A stretch of DNA of 62,468 nt from Solirubrobacterales bacterium (GCA_020438395.1 JAGQUR010000029.1:1-62468); one strand, 5' to 3'; positions 17,201 through 24,261 are shown, counted from the first letter of the stretch. Numbers and translations are program-made. Notes: generated by a model not told the origin, from the letters alone.

Positions 17201-17363
17201 TATCCGGACGCGAAAGGTGAATCACCCGCTCCCGCACGGCGGTGCTCTTGCCGGTGCCGGCACCACCGCGGATCAGGAGCGCGCCGGAGCCGTGCCCGCG
17301 AACCAGATCCCGGCCGGGGCCGGGATCACCATCGGCACCGGGTCTGGATTCGGGATCGCTCAC
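14289..17363 (-). CDS. AddB/RecB-like helicase-nuclease
   Basis: 1024-residue single-chain DNA end-processing protein. The N-terminus has Walker A GGAGTGKST (33-41) and superfamily-1-like segments (VIDELEDLHPARAGLL, LDEAWRMSE, WVLGLERPFGI). The C-terminal 230 residues form a RecB-type PD-(D/E)XK nuclease: LRGRVDRVDR, FEVIDYKTGQ and IQLALYRLG. One upstream Cys (YLTCPLKYK) plus C-terminal CGWCDFRLVC (C-x2-C-x5-C) match the iron-sulfur cluster of AddB-like nucleases. It would resect double-strand ends. No AddA-like partner is in the window. GTG start 17363 has both GGAGG and TAACTT 6 bases upstream. Confidence 0.87.
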   Translation of the reverse strand: MSDPESRPGADGDPGPGRDLVRGHGSGALLIRGGAGTGKSTAVRERVIHLSRPDTSEDDPARSALDPSRVAVIASTDRAATAHRRSLEESLPGPYEALSVFTWEGLAEEILRHRPIEAGLGPSFEVIGAAERLAMLLSRVDELPLRHHEIRGNPAGLLRELLIGIDRAKREGTDGGELAELIQIHNRILAAADLLDRNDLPRIATELLADPAIAGEAIGRFPHLVIDELEDLHPARAGLLERLAAAGPESVVAAIDPSRAIYGPGAEQRFLSAFPDPAQFTLDEAWRMSEVRIKAARAALGSGPLPEGAWDARGDEGSVRYWRPASARAEAQAAAREVEHQIASGTPAEELAIAVPDVNSQGVAIVGALAERGIPARPGGGAALFRQPEVRDTIAWLRALTDPTDARAVTRALMRPPTELRSLDLARLTQISKRRKLDMVSACEASLESPQMAPEARQRIEGFLNLYRAASGALNTRRPDAYVRRLIERIGFRRQRLFAARPETAERLLGLSRLAEIATDFSRRDPDASVREFTVFLEALADGGLEPVGGPDLPGVGAVPVVGLDMLKGGEWTRIWVLGLERPFGITRTPGPGIGEDPTHPGGPETARVAIATALTSARDEVVLSRSGDVEPDPVAAILEATGGLEEIHEEELFGPAEDVAATYRAMLGEVMEASWKAGSELNEPRLDTAIDVNRAVARYLELLKLAALAQRDDGSSDEEAIEAVNGLLAQIATPEQLAELDASTLDPYLLAQERERGMRQGLADSRSEPSLDAFLPRRGDDLRLSATDLDMYLTCPLKYKFARVFGIPTPPTVNMRFGIVIHNVLQRFHELELDVGRPVPDGEARLMSLLEEGWRRGGFGDSHDELQFLDRARDAMRAYWRSEEASESEPAFLERQFEFKVGPHFLRGRVDRVDRKPDGEFEVIDYKTGQRIDSSRHGGDIQLALYRLGAREAWGIEPEAGSYYYVLEGEKVEVQSSPDDRERVERTVLEVGEGVLGQDFEPRPSPAVCGWCDFRLVCPAAEA

Positions 17364-17480
17364 ACCTCCAAGTTACCCCAGCGAGGATCCAGCCTCCACC
17401 CCGGAGTGGGTCGGATTTCCGGCACCTGCGCCGAGAATCCGACCCACTGCCCCGCGTGGCTTGTCTCTAGGATGTCGCGG
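17364..17480. promoter_or_regulatory. Divergent control region with a 44-bp palindrome
   Basis: TAACTT on the minus strand (17370-17375) is 6 bases before the helicase GTG. TAGGAT on the plus strand (17468-17473) is 7 bases before the phosphatase GTG. Between them lies a perfect 13-bp inverted repeat, AGTGGGTCGGATT (17405-17417) with AATCCGACCCACT (17436-17448), spacer 18 bases. The arms fall near both expected -35 regions, so this is a good candidate for a shared operator. Confidence 0.55.
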
Positions 17481-18320
17481 GTGAACCAACTGCCCGCAGA
17501 CCCCGCACTCGACGCCGACTGGACGGGGATCTGCCGTCGCATCGTCGAGGAGCAGAAGAAGCTCTTCGAGGAGTACGAGACGATCGAGAAGCGCGACAAC
17601 TACGAGGGCGTCGGCGAGGGCGGGGACCACACCCTGGTGCTCGACCGAATGTGCGAGGACGTGATCTTCGCCGAGCTCGAGGACCTCGCCGAAAACGGTG
17701 CCGCCGCTTTCACGGCGATCTCGGAGGAGCGTGGCACGGTCGAGTTCAACGAGGGCGGAAACGCCTGGGTGGTGATCGACCCGATCGACGGTTCGCTCAA
17801 CTTCAAGCGCACCATTCCGCAGCATTCACTCTCGATCGCCGTGGCAACCGCACCGAACATGGGAGCGGTCGAGTTCGGCTACGTCTATGACTTCGGCACC
17901 GGCGATGAGTTTCTCGCCCAGTCCGGCGAGGGAGCCTTCCTGAACGAGGAGAAGCTGAACCTCGAACCCCGCGACGGCCTTGAGGTGGTCGGGGTCGAGG
18001 GATCCGAGCCGGCCCGTCTCGTCCCGATGCTGGAGCAGCTTGCAGGCAAGGTCTACCGGGTGCGCTGTGTCGGATCGCTGGCGATTTCGATCGCCTCGGT
18101 CGCCGCCGGTCGCTTCGACGGTCTCGCCTTTCCCCACCTTTCCCGTTCCGTTGATGTCGCTGCCGCACAGTTGATCGCCCGTGAGGCCGGCGCCCTGGTC
18201 GACCTCGGCGAGGGCGGGCTGAGCGAGGTGGGCCTGGCCCTGGAGGATCGCTTTCCGGTCACGGTGGCCGCCAGCGGCGAGGGTCTCGACACCCTGGTTG
18301 CGGCCCGCCCGGTTGCCTGA
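17481..18320 (+). CDS. Inositol-monophosphatase-family phosphatase
   Basis: 279-residue lithium-sensitive-phosphatase-fold enzyme. The metal/phosphate motif VIDPIDGSLNFKR is clear, as is the upstream SEERG glutamate region (ISEERGTVEF) and a C-terminal SRSVDVAAAQLIAREAGA motif in which the usual WD is SVD. Members dephosphorylate inositol phosphates, fructose 1,6-bisphosphate or PAP; I cannot choose among these. The C-terminal motif change (SVD instead of WD) is mildly unusual. I start at GTG 17481 (NQLPADPALD next) because TAGGAT lies 7 bases upstream; ATG 17472 is the alternative and adds only three residues. Confidence 0.87.
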   Translation: MNQLPADPALDADWTGICRRIVEEQKKLFEEYETIEKRDNYEGVGEGGDHTLVLDRMCEDVIFAELEDLAENGAAAFTAISEERGTVEFNEGGNAWVVIDPIDGSLNFKRTIPQHSLSIAVATAPNMGAVEFGYVYDFGTGDEFLAQSGEGAFLNEEKLNLEPRDGLEVVGVEGSEPARLVPMLEQLAGKVYRVRCVGSLAISIASVAAGRFDGLAFPHLSRSVDVAAAQLIAREAGALVDLGEGGLSEVGLALEDRFPVTVAASGEGLDTLVAARPVA

Positions 18321-18365
18321 ACCGCCCGTTCGAGCGCCACAGATCCATCGCTTTCCGGGCGCAAC

Positions 18366-18385
18366 TGTTCGCCCCGATGCGAACA
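18366..18385. promoter_or_regulatory. Inverted repeat TGTTCGC-N6-GCGAACA
   Basis: Perfect 7-bp arms around CCCGAT, 46 bases after the phosphatase stop. It may be a weak terminator hairpin (no T-run). Its arms contain the same GAACA/TGTTC half-sites, in reversed order, as the palindrome at 18494-18505. Confidence 0.4.
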
Positions 18386-18493
18386 TCTGATCGACCAGAA
18401 TCCTTCCTGCAACGCCGCTTGCGCCTTGAGTGAGCCGGGTTTTCCGCTTGGTAATGGGGATTCCGTGTCCGTGACGGAGGTCACACGAAAAAA

Positions 18494-18522
18494 GAACATG
18501 TGTTCGTATTTGGTGCTACACT
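18494..18522 (+). promoter_or_regulatory. LexA-box-like palindrome and -10 of the Lys-rich gene
   Basis: GAACATGTGTTC (18494-18505) fits the Gram-positive SOS-box core GAAC-RNRY-GTTC. TACACT (18517-18522) is a plausible -10, placing the palindrome over the -35 region, where a repressor would block transcription. No good -35 hexamer is visible. The transcript would have a leader of about 50 bases with AAAGGA before the ATG. Confidence 0.45.
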
Positions 18523-18580
18523 TCAAACATCCTTAGAAGTAAGTAATCTGCTTTCAACAACAAAGGACTGATTGATTCCC

Positions 18581-19192
18581 ATGGCCGAGACCAAGAAGAA
18601 CACCACCAAGAAGACCGCCGCCAAGAAGTCGACCGCGAAGAAGCCGCGCACTGCCGCCCAGCTTCGCGCCGAGGCCGAGAAGAAGGCCGTTCACGCCGCC
18701 AAGCTCGACGCCGAGAACGCCAAGAGCCGCCTCGAAGAGGTTCAGGACACCGCTGTCGAGTACGCCCGCAAGGGTGTCGACGTGCCGGTAGGCGCCGCCC
18801 TCAACCTCGCCGACCGCGTGTCCGAGGTGATCGAGGACTGGAGCGACCAGGCTTCCGCCGAGAAGAAGGTCAAGGGTTACCGCGCTGACCTCACCAAGAC
18901 CGTGAAGCGTGCCGAGCGTCGTGGCACCACCACCCGTCGCAAGGCCACCACTCAGGCCAAGAAGCGCCGCAACTCGCTCGAGAAGACCGTCCGCAAGCAG
19001 CGGAAGAGCTTCGAGAAGACCGTCAAGACGACCAACAAGGACGTCAACAAGCAGATCGAAGCCCGCGTGAGCGAAGTCAGCAAGCGCGCCAACCAGGTCC
19101 AGGCCGACGTCAGCAAGGTCGCCGAGGAGCAGGGCAAGAAGGCCCAGGACCTCGTCAACAAGGTCACGGAGCAGCTTCAGTCGCTGGTCTAG
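18581..19192 (+). CDS. Lys/Ala-rich histone-like coiled-coil protein
   Basis: 203 residues. The first 25 residues are a histone-H1-like tail (KKNTTKKTAAKKSTAKKPRT). A helical stretch follows with a short apolar patch (GVDVPVGAALNLADRVSEVI), then a very basic segment (KRAERRGTTTRRKATTQAKK) and heptad-like repeats (KTVRKQRKSFEKTVKTTNKD) ending in an amphipathic helix. Codon use is strongly biased to AAG, CGC, ACC and GTC, more than in neighbours, suggesting high expression. It could be a nucleoid-associated protein, or an HBHA- or phasin-like surface/granule protein; I cannot decide. Start ATG follows AAAGGA at a longish 13-base spacing. Confidence 0.85.
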   Translation: MAETKKNTTKKTAAKKSTAKKPRTAAQLRAEAEKKAVHAAKLDAENAKSRLEEVQDTAVEYARKGVDVPVGAALNLADRVSEVIEDWSDQASAEKKVKGYRADLTKTVKRAERRGTTTRRKATTQAKKRRNSLEKTVRKQRKSFEKTVKTTNKDVNKQIEARVSEVSKRANQVQADVSKVAEEQGKKAQDLVNKVTEQLQSLV

Positions 19193-19289
19193 ACCACACT
19201 TAGCCCGGCTGCCGACGGAGAGCGGCAACCCGGAGAAGATCGGCTGACCTCATAACCTCGTCAGTCGATGTAGTACCTCTCCTCCCTCG

Positions 19290-19316
19290 CCAACGGCCCC
19301 TCCTCGGGGCCGTTGG
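19290..19316. terminator. Strong bidirectional hairpin terminator
   Basis: CCAACGGCCCC (19290-19300), loop TCCTC, GGGGCCGTTGG (19306-19316): a perfect 11-bp GC-rich stem followed by TCCTT. It lies between the convergent Lys-rich gene and the gene ending at 19333, so it can serve both. Confidence 0.85.
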
Positions 19317-19332
19317 TCCTTAAGGGACCAGC

Positions 19333-19764
19333 TCAACGAGCGAAGAGGCAGTTGACCTTCATCGTGTAGCCCACGTCGGGACCGTCGTCGCTTCTAACCG
19401 TGAACCGATACCCCTGGGGAGCCTTCCATTTGTTTGACACGGCGCTTCGGTTGACTTCGAAGGCCGTTTCGCTCAACCCCCCAACGAAAGGATCGATAGC
19501 GGTAGGAGCTTTCGAGGGGCACAAGATGCTCCCTACAGACTCGGTGAATTGCCCATCTCCCGCGACGAGATCTTCGGACTTGAGTACCAAGGAGCGTCCC
19601 ACGTACATTCCCCCCAAAGCTCTCGCTCCGACGCTTGACTTCTTCAAGTCATCCCTGCCTACCGTGAACTTCCCCGGTAGGGCAACGGCAGTTCCACCGA
19701 TCGCGACGATCAATGCGATCAGTGCGACAACCATCGCCGGCGACGGTCGTGGTATTCCCCTCAT
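19333..19764 (-). CDS. Short exported protein with RPSPAMVVALIAL-type leader
   Basis: 143 residues. The N-terminus RGIPRPSPAMVVALIALIVA followed by IGGTAVALPG is a hydrophobic signal/anchor of a type I know as common in Thermoleophilia secreted proteins; the rest is a small beta-rich domain with two Cys (SILCPSK and VNCLFAR). Function unknown. Shine-Dalgarno AAGGAGG precedes the ATG. It lies 21 bases downstream of the secreted Ig-like gene on the same strand, so it is probably the third gene of the sigma-factor operon (23975 to 19333). Confidence 0.78.
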   Translation of the reverse strand: MRGIPRPSPAMVVALIALIVAIGGTAVALPGKFTVGRDDLKKSSVGARALGGMYVGRSLVLKSEDLVAGDGQFTESVGSILCPSKAPTAIDPFVGGLSETAFEVNRSAVSNKWKAPQGYRFTVRSDDGPDVGYTMKVNCLFAR

Positions 19765-19785
19765 CCTGCCTCCTTCCCTGCCGGA

Positions 19786-22635
19786 TCAGTCCTTGGGGTA
19801 CACAATGACCGATCTTGGCTTCGATGTCGAGGGCAGATATGGCCATCCGGCCTCTGGCAGGGCGGAAGCCCGGAAGACGATGCGCTGTGCGGACGCGATG
19901 GTGCGGAACCGGTAGCCGTACCGGAACCTCCCACGACGATCGGTACGAAGCACCTCGACCGGGCGCCATTTCCTCCTGGACGGGTCGAAGTACTGAATCG
20001 CCACGAGCTTGCCCCTTGCCGGGGGTAGCGCCCCGCTGAATCCGACCGAACCCCTCATTCGTACCACGCCGCCGTTGTAGAGCTTTCGCGGCTTGATCCG
20101 GAAACGGACCCTTCCTTTCACTTTCAGCCTGAGCATGTTGCTCGAAACCGGGGAAAGTCTCCGGTTGCCACCGAAATGAACCTCCACTCCTCTAGATGGC
20201 CCGCCGGTCAGCCTCGTCCGATATCTGCCGTCGCCGTCAGTGGTGATTTGCCGGGTTACGGTGCCGCGGCGGGATCCCGCCATGAACGTCTCGACCACCT
20301 CGACCGTCTGATTTGCCAGGGCCACACCTCCACTCGTGAGCCTGCCATCGACAAACTGCCTCGCTCCATATTTCCCTCGAACGACCTGCCTGCCCCGGGC
20401 AAGCGAGGCGATCAGACTCGAAGGCTGCTTGACCGGCAGGTTCAAGATCATCGGAGCACCGATCGAGGTTTCGTTACCGGTCGACTGGTTCCCCGCGCGA
20501 TCCCGCACGGTGGCATTGAGTTCGTATGAGCCCTGGGGCAGATCATCTGAAGGCACGCGGGCCAGGTACCGACCTCCGCTCCCGGTGGTCGTGAGCGGAG
20601 TGAATGCCTCGCCGGACCCAGCTCTGCGAATTCCGATCGAAGCGGAAGCCACACCGGAGTCCGTGTCATCGGCAACCATGCTGACCAGTTCAGGGTCCTC
20701 CGGATCCCGGTTCGGATCAAATCGGAGTTCGGGAGGCGTCGTATCGATCCTGACGATGGCCTGTCCCGGGTTCTGGTGGGTATCACCGTCAACCCCCGGC
20801 AGGCCGTCGTTTGCGTTGCCGGCCAGATCTTCGGCCCAGTACCTGATCCGGTTCACTCCTTCGGTTGCGACGGCGAATGTCGCAATCGCTCCGGGAGCCT
20901 CATAGGGCGCATAATTGTCGGCGGCAATGACTGTTTTCGGCTCGCCGTCGTCGCCTGCCTCGGGCAACATTCCGGAGAGTTGGTCAACCGCATGGACGGT
21001 TACCGTCACCGGGCGGTTGACCCAGTCATTCGGGATCCCGGTGATCGAGGAACTGGGAGGTGTGCGGTCGACCTGAACGACTGTGCTGCCTGGCTCGAGC
21101 GAAGACTTGCGTGCTCCCGAAACCGCCGCTGCGGTGATCCAGTGGCTTCCTTCGCTCAGGCCGCCAATCGATCCGGTCCGAAGGTCTGCCCCTCCTGACA
21201 GAGTTATTTCGGGGGCGAGACAGACCCCTGAGCTGCATGGCTCGGCGGGTCCTCCGCTGGAGACCCTCATCGCATAGCCACCAATTCCGGAGGGACCGCC
21301 CGGCTCAGCCCTTTCGATTTCCTGCTGGATCGGGAGTTCGTCCCGGGATATCCAGCCCTCGGGTTCAACCGGACTGACGTTTCCCGGTGGGCGATCGTCA
21401 AACCGGAGGATCGTCTCCGCCGACTTGCCCAGGTTGGTAGCCCCATCGACCAGATAGACGATCGCCTTGTACGCCCCCACATCAGGAACGTCGATCGGCC
21501 CGGCGCTCTCGACATCCTGCCCGCCGAAGTAGCCGGCGTCGACCTGCGCACCGGAGTCCAGGTCCTGAAGGACGAAGACCGCACCAATTACCGGGGCAAC
21601 CTGACCCGCCGGAATGCCCCACTTCAAAGTGAATCCGTTCTCCGCTTGCCAATCGGTCCCCTGATCGGATCGCAGGTTGGTCGGCGGGTTGGATGCCTGG
21701 TTGTCGACCAGGACCGTCCGGGTAGCCGTGCATGACTTTGATGCGGCCGACTCAGTGCTCGCATAGTCCCTCGCGCAGAGTCGAATCTGGTTGACCCCCT
21801 CCTGGAAGGGAGCTGCCGCGGTGTCGAGCGTTCGGCTGGCCGAGTAACTCAGGGGACATGGCGAGAAGCGCGTCGAATAGTTGCCCTTGTCCCCTGGACA
21901 TACTGGAGCGGTGAAATCAACCCGGAGCCCGTTTACCTCGGCCCATGTCGCCGCGACTCCCGAGCCTTGATCCGATGCCTCGATCGTGATCGAGGCGCTG
22001 CCGCGGTGGTAGTTCGATCCGCCGGCCCAGTTCCACAACGTCCCCGAAGCCGCCGCGGTCGGGGCCGAGGTGTCATTCACCGTGAATTCGACGTCTGTGA
22101 CTTCAATGAATGCCTTGCCGGAGGTTGACTGGTTCTCACAAGACGAGGTCGACATGCAGCGGACTCTGGCGATCACCATTTGTTGCGGGTTAGCTGCACC
22201 TGACCACGCAGCTAGTTGTTCACCTCCATCATGGGCCACACCGGCGCCTAGATCCGTGATTGAACTGCCATTGAAGCCAACTACCTCCGTCCTAATCTGG
22301 TTCTTGTCATTGAGCCGAGCGGCCACTTTCGTACCAACAACCTCGGTGCCCAGTGGAGCGGTCCAGGTGAACTGCCCGCCCTCCCCAAAGGCCAGATCGG
22401 TTCCGCTTCTGTCCTGATAGATCCCGAGCTTTCCCAATCCCGCCGTCAAACAACCGCTGACCGAGTCGAAGTGGGAACTTCCATTAATTGCTGAATAGGT
22501 GCCCTGAAAGTCCAGGTGCTGAGCTCCCTCGCATTGCCGCATCGTGTAGGTCCCGGCCTGCGCCGGCACCAACCAGCAAAGCCCAACCGCGATGGCACCG
22601 ATCAGCACGATCGCCAGTTTCTGAAATCCGTTCAT
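19786..22635 (-). CDS. Large secreted Ig-like repeat protein
   Basis: 949 residues with a signal peptide (hydrophobic 6-24, likely cleavage after VPAQA). The mature part begins TYTMRQCEGAQHL and contains several beta-sandwich segments: a lectin/adhesin-like first domain of about 170 residues, then repeated Ig-like or Big-type modules marked by DTSAP, VDNQASNPP, VDRTPPSSSI and IDTTPPELRFD, each followed by a GSGVA/LSG-like loop and a C-x-RD/AEDLAGN strand. The C-terminal 200 residues are very basic (GRVRFRIKPRKLYNGGVVRM). No sortase motif or membrane anchor is visible. Its ATG overlaps the stop of the sigma-factor gene (ATGA). Role: surface or matrix protein, inferred. Confidence 0.85.
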   Translation of the reverse strand: MNGFQKLAIVLIGAIAVGLCWLVPAQAGTYTMRQCEGAQHLDFQGTYSAINGSSHFDSVSGCLTAGLGKLGIYQDRSGTDLAFGEGGQFTWTAPLGTEVVGTKVAARLNDKNQIRTEVVGFNGSSITDLGAGVAHDGGEQLAAWSGAANPQQMVIARVRCMSTSSCENQSTSGKAFIEVTDVEFTVNDTSAPTAAASGTLWNWAGGSNYHRGSASITIEASDQGSGVAATWAEVNGLRVDFTAPVCPGDKGNYSTRFSPCPLSYSASRTLDTAAAPFQEGVNQIRLCARDYASTESAASKSCTATRTVLVDNQASNPPTNLRSDQGTDWQAENGFTLKWGIPAGQVAPVIGAVFVLQDLDSGAQVDAGYFGGQDVESAGPIDVPDVGAYKAIVYLVDGATNLGKSAETILRFDDRPPGNVSPVEPEGWISRDELPIQQEIERAEPGGPSGIGGYAMRVSSGGPAEPCSSGVCLAPEITLSGGADLRTGSIGGLSEGSHWITAAAVSGARKSSLEPGSTVVQVDRTPPSSSITGIPNDWVNRPVTVTVHAVDQLSGMLPEAGDDGEPKTVIAADNYAPYEAPGAIATFAVATEGVNRIRYWAEDLAGNANDGLPGVDGDTHQNPGQAIVRIDTTPPELRFDPNRDPEDPELVSMVADDTDSGVASASIGIRRAGSGEAFTPLTTTGSGGRYLARVPSDDLPQGSYELNATVRDRAGNQSTGNETSIGAPMILNLPVKQPSSLIASLARGRQVVRGKYGARQFVDGRLTSGGVALANQTVEVVETFMAGSRRGTVTRQITTDGDGRYRTRLTGGPSRGVEVHFGGNRRLSPVSSNMLRLKVKGRVRFRIKPRKLYNGGVVRMRGSVGFSGALPPARGKLVAIQYFDPSRRKWRPVEVLRTDRRGRFRYGYRFRTIASAQRIVFRASALPEAGWPYLPSTSKPRSVIVYPKD

Positions 22636-23975
22636 GGTGCGAACTCCCCTCCTCCGTTTCCGACAGGGACTGAGCTGGAAGCTGGTTGAGGGGGAGGAGA
22701 AGCGGCGGGCGCAGGACTTCCGGCCGCCTCGGGTGTGAACTCGGTCTCGGTCGGAGTCGGCGGAGGGGCAACCGATGTGACGACCGGTGCTTCGCTCACC
22801 GGTTCCGGACTTGAAGGCGCGGGTGGATCTGGCGCGACAGTCGTGTCATTCGAATCAGCTGACTGGCCCTGGGTTACCGGAGCCGGTTCCGGTTCCGGCT
22901 CGACGAAGGCCATCGGCACGCGCCGTGGTTCGCGGTCTGCGGCTACCCGCTGCTTTGCGGCAGGCTTCTCGTCCCGGTGAAGCAGATCCGCGGCGGGCAA
23001 CACCCCGGTCGCGGCGCAGACCGCAGCAGTACCGGCAGTACCGGCACAGATGGCCGCAAGCTTTGCGAGCGCGGCCATGCCGGCGCCGCGAGAGCCCCCG
23101 GAGGCCATCACACCCTGGAGGCCTGATTCCGATCCCCTTCCGAGTCCGAAGAACCGGGTCTGCAGATCGATTGCCAATTCCTGGGCCCGTTCCCATATGC
23201 CTCGCCCGGCCGGAACCAAGGGAGCCAGTGCAGCAGCGGCCTTTGGCGCAGCTCGATAAGCCCGAAGCGTCGACCGGCAATGGCCGCAAACGGCGAGATG
23301 GGCCTCGAGTTCGGTGACTTGCTTGCCGGTCAGCTCTCCGTCGCAACTGGCCGAAAGCAGCGGTTCGAATCCCGGACAAAGTTCGCCCGATTCACTGTCG
23401 TGGAATGCGCTGCGAAACCTTGCCCTGCCTTCGGAGAGACACCGATTCACCTTGGTTCGGGTCCAGTCGTTCATCGACCCGATTTCCTCGTAGGAGAAGC
23501 CTTCAGCCAGTTGGGTCAGAGCCTTGAGCTCGGCCGGTTTGAGTTGTGCCAGGGCTTCCTTGCTTCGGGCGACTCGCTCTCGCCTGACCGTCAGGTCATC
23601 AGGACCGTCACCGGCCGACGGGATTAGCTGCACCCAGTCTTCGTCGAGGTGCTCATCCTCATGTGATTGGCCAGGCCGGGCGAGGGTTCGCTCTCTGGTC
23701 TTTCGGATGGCAAGCGCCTCGTGCTTGATCACCGTGCGGGTCCAGGGGAGTAGCTGCCTCAGGTCCATGGTGGGTGCCTTGGAGAGGAGGATCTCGATGC
23801 CGCGTTGATACGCATCCTCGGCATCCTCCGCGCAGATCGAAAACCGCCTGGCGGTCCACCTCAGAGGTCGGTCGTGATTCCTGATCAACTCGACCGCGAC
23901 CCGCTTCCGTGCCGCTTCATCCGGCCTGCTACCGGAGGCGTCCATCTCCTTGTCTTGAACCGCAACTCCCCTCAT
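22632..23975 (-). CDS. ECF-type sigma factor fused to zinc-finger anti-sigma-like and membrane region
   Basis: 447 residues in four parts. (1) Residues about 20-190: sigma-70 region 2 (RWTARRFSICAEDAEDAYQR) and region 4 (ALTQLAEGFSYEEIGSMNDW). (2) About 200-240: a zinc-binding anti-sigma-like motif H226-x3-C230-x2-C233 in ELEAHLAVCGHC. (3) A hydrophobic helix at about 299-326. (4) A Pro/Glu/Ser-rich tail to the end, which would be extracytoplasmic. The sigma factor and its inhibitor thus appear joined in one membrane protein. I prefer ATG 23975 (GGTGGGGGA upstream) over GTG 23987. It is coupled to the secreted gene downstream, a likely regulon member. Confidence 0.85.
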   Translation of the reverse strand: MRGVAVQDKEMDASGSRPDEAARKRVAVELIRNHDRPLRWTARRFSICAEDAEDAYQRGIEILLSKAPTMDLRQLLPWTRTVIKHEALAIRKTRERTLARPGQSHEDEHLDEDWVQLIPSAGDGPDDLTVRRERVARSKEALAQLKPAELKALTQLAEGFSYEEIGSMNDWTRTKVNRCLSEGRARFRSAFHDSESGELCPGFEPLLSASCDGELTGKQVTELEAHLAVCGHCRSTLRAYRAAPKAAAALAPLVPAGRGIWERAQELAIDLQTRFFGLGRGSESGLQGVMASGGSRGAGMAALAKLAAICAGTAGTAAVCAATGVLPAADLLHRDEKPAAKQRVAADREPRRVPMAFVEPEPEPAPVTQGQSADSNDTTVAPDPPAPSSPEPVSEAPVVTSVAPPPTPTETEFTPEAAGSPAPAASPPPQPASSSVPVGNGGGEFAP

Positions 23976-24140
23976 GGGGTCCCCCACCTCTCAGACGGTC
24001 TGGTCTTTGTCCTATCCGCAAGCAACTCGGGATGCCAGTCGCCGGATCGGGACCACCGGGAGCCATCCCCCACAGTTTCAGCCCGTTGAAAAGTGTCCAT
24101 TTGCAGCGCTAAGGGACCGGTCCGCGAAGTCTCTCCCCCC

Positions 24141-24201
24141 TTGCGGAGGTCGCTTTTCCCGCAATTTGCGGAGTTATTGGAAATCAATGCAAATTGCATT
24201 G
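24141..24201. promoter_or_regulatory. Cluster of GCAA-N-TTGC palindromes in the divergent control region
   Basis: In the AT-rich interval between the sigma-factor gene and the Sm-like gene, CCGCAA-T-TTGCGG (24159-24171) and CAATGCAA-A-TTGCATTG (24185-24201) are perfect odd-centred palindromes with the same GCAA-N-TTGC core. TTGCGGAG also occurs as a direct repeat at 24141 and 24166. This is a strong candidate for binding sites of a dimeric regulator. The rest of 23976-24261 shows only a weak hairpin (TTCCG/CGGAA near 24220-24235). Confidence 0.55.
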
Positions 24202-24249
24202 TTTTTCTTCAGAAGGCACTTCCGAAATCCGGAAAGTGGGAGGTCCAGC

Positions 24250-24255
24250 TAAGTT
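24250..24255 (+). promoter_or_regulatory. -10 element TAAGTT, leaderless
   Basis: TAAGTT lies 6 bases before the GTG at 24262. GGAGG in the gap is too close to the start to act as a normal Shine-Dalgarno. Confidence 0.45.
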
Positions 24256-24261
24256 GGAGGC

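Noticed and set aside
23361-23375. GGTTCGAATCCCG, resembling a tRNA T-arm
   Set aside because: The flanking bases do not form a 5-bp T-stem or acceptor stem, and it lies in coding sequence of the sigma factor.
23972-24199. Minus-strand frame of 75 codons in the sigma-factor upstream region
   Set aside because: It runs through the palindrome cluster, overlaps the sigma-factor start in another frame and has no Shine-Dalgarno or family features.
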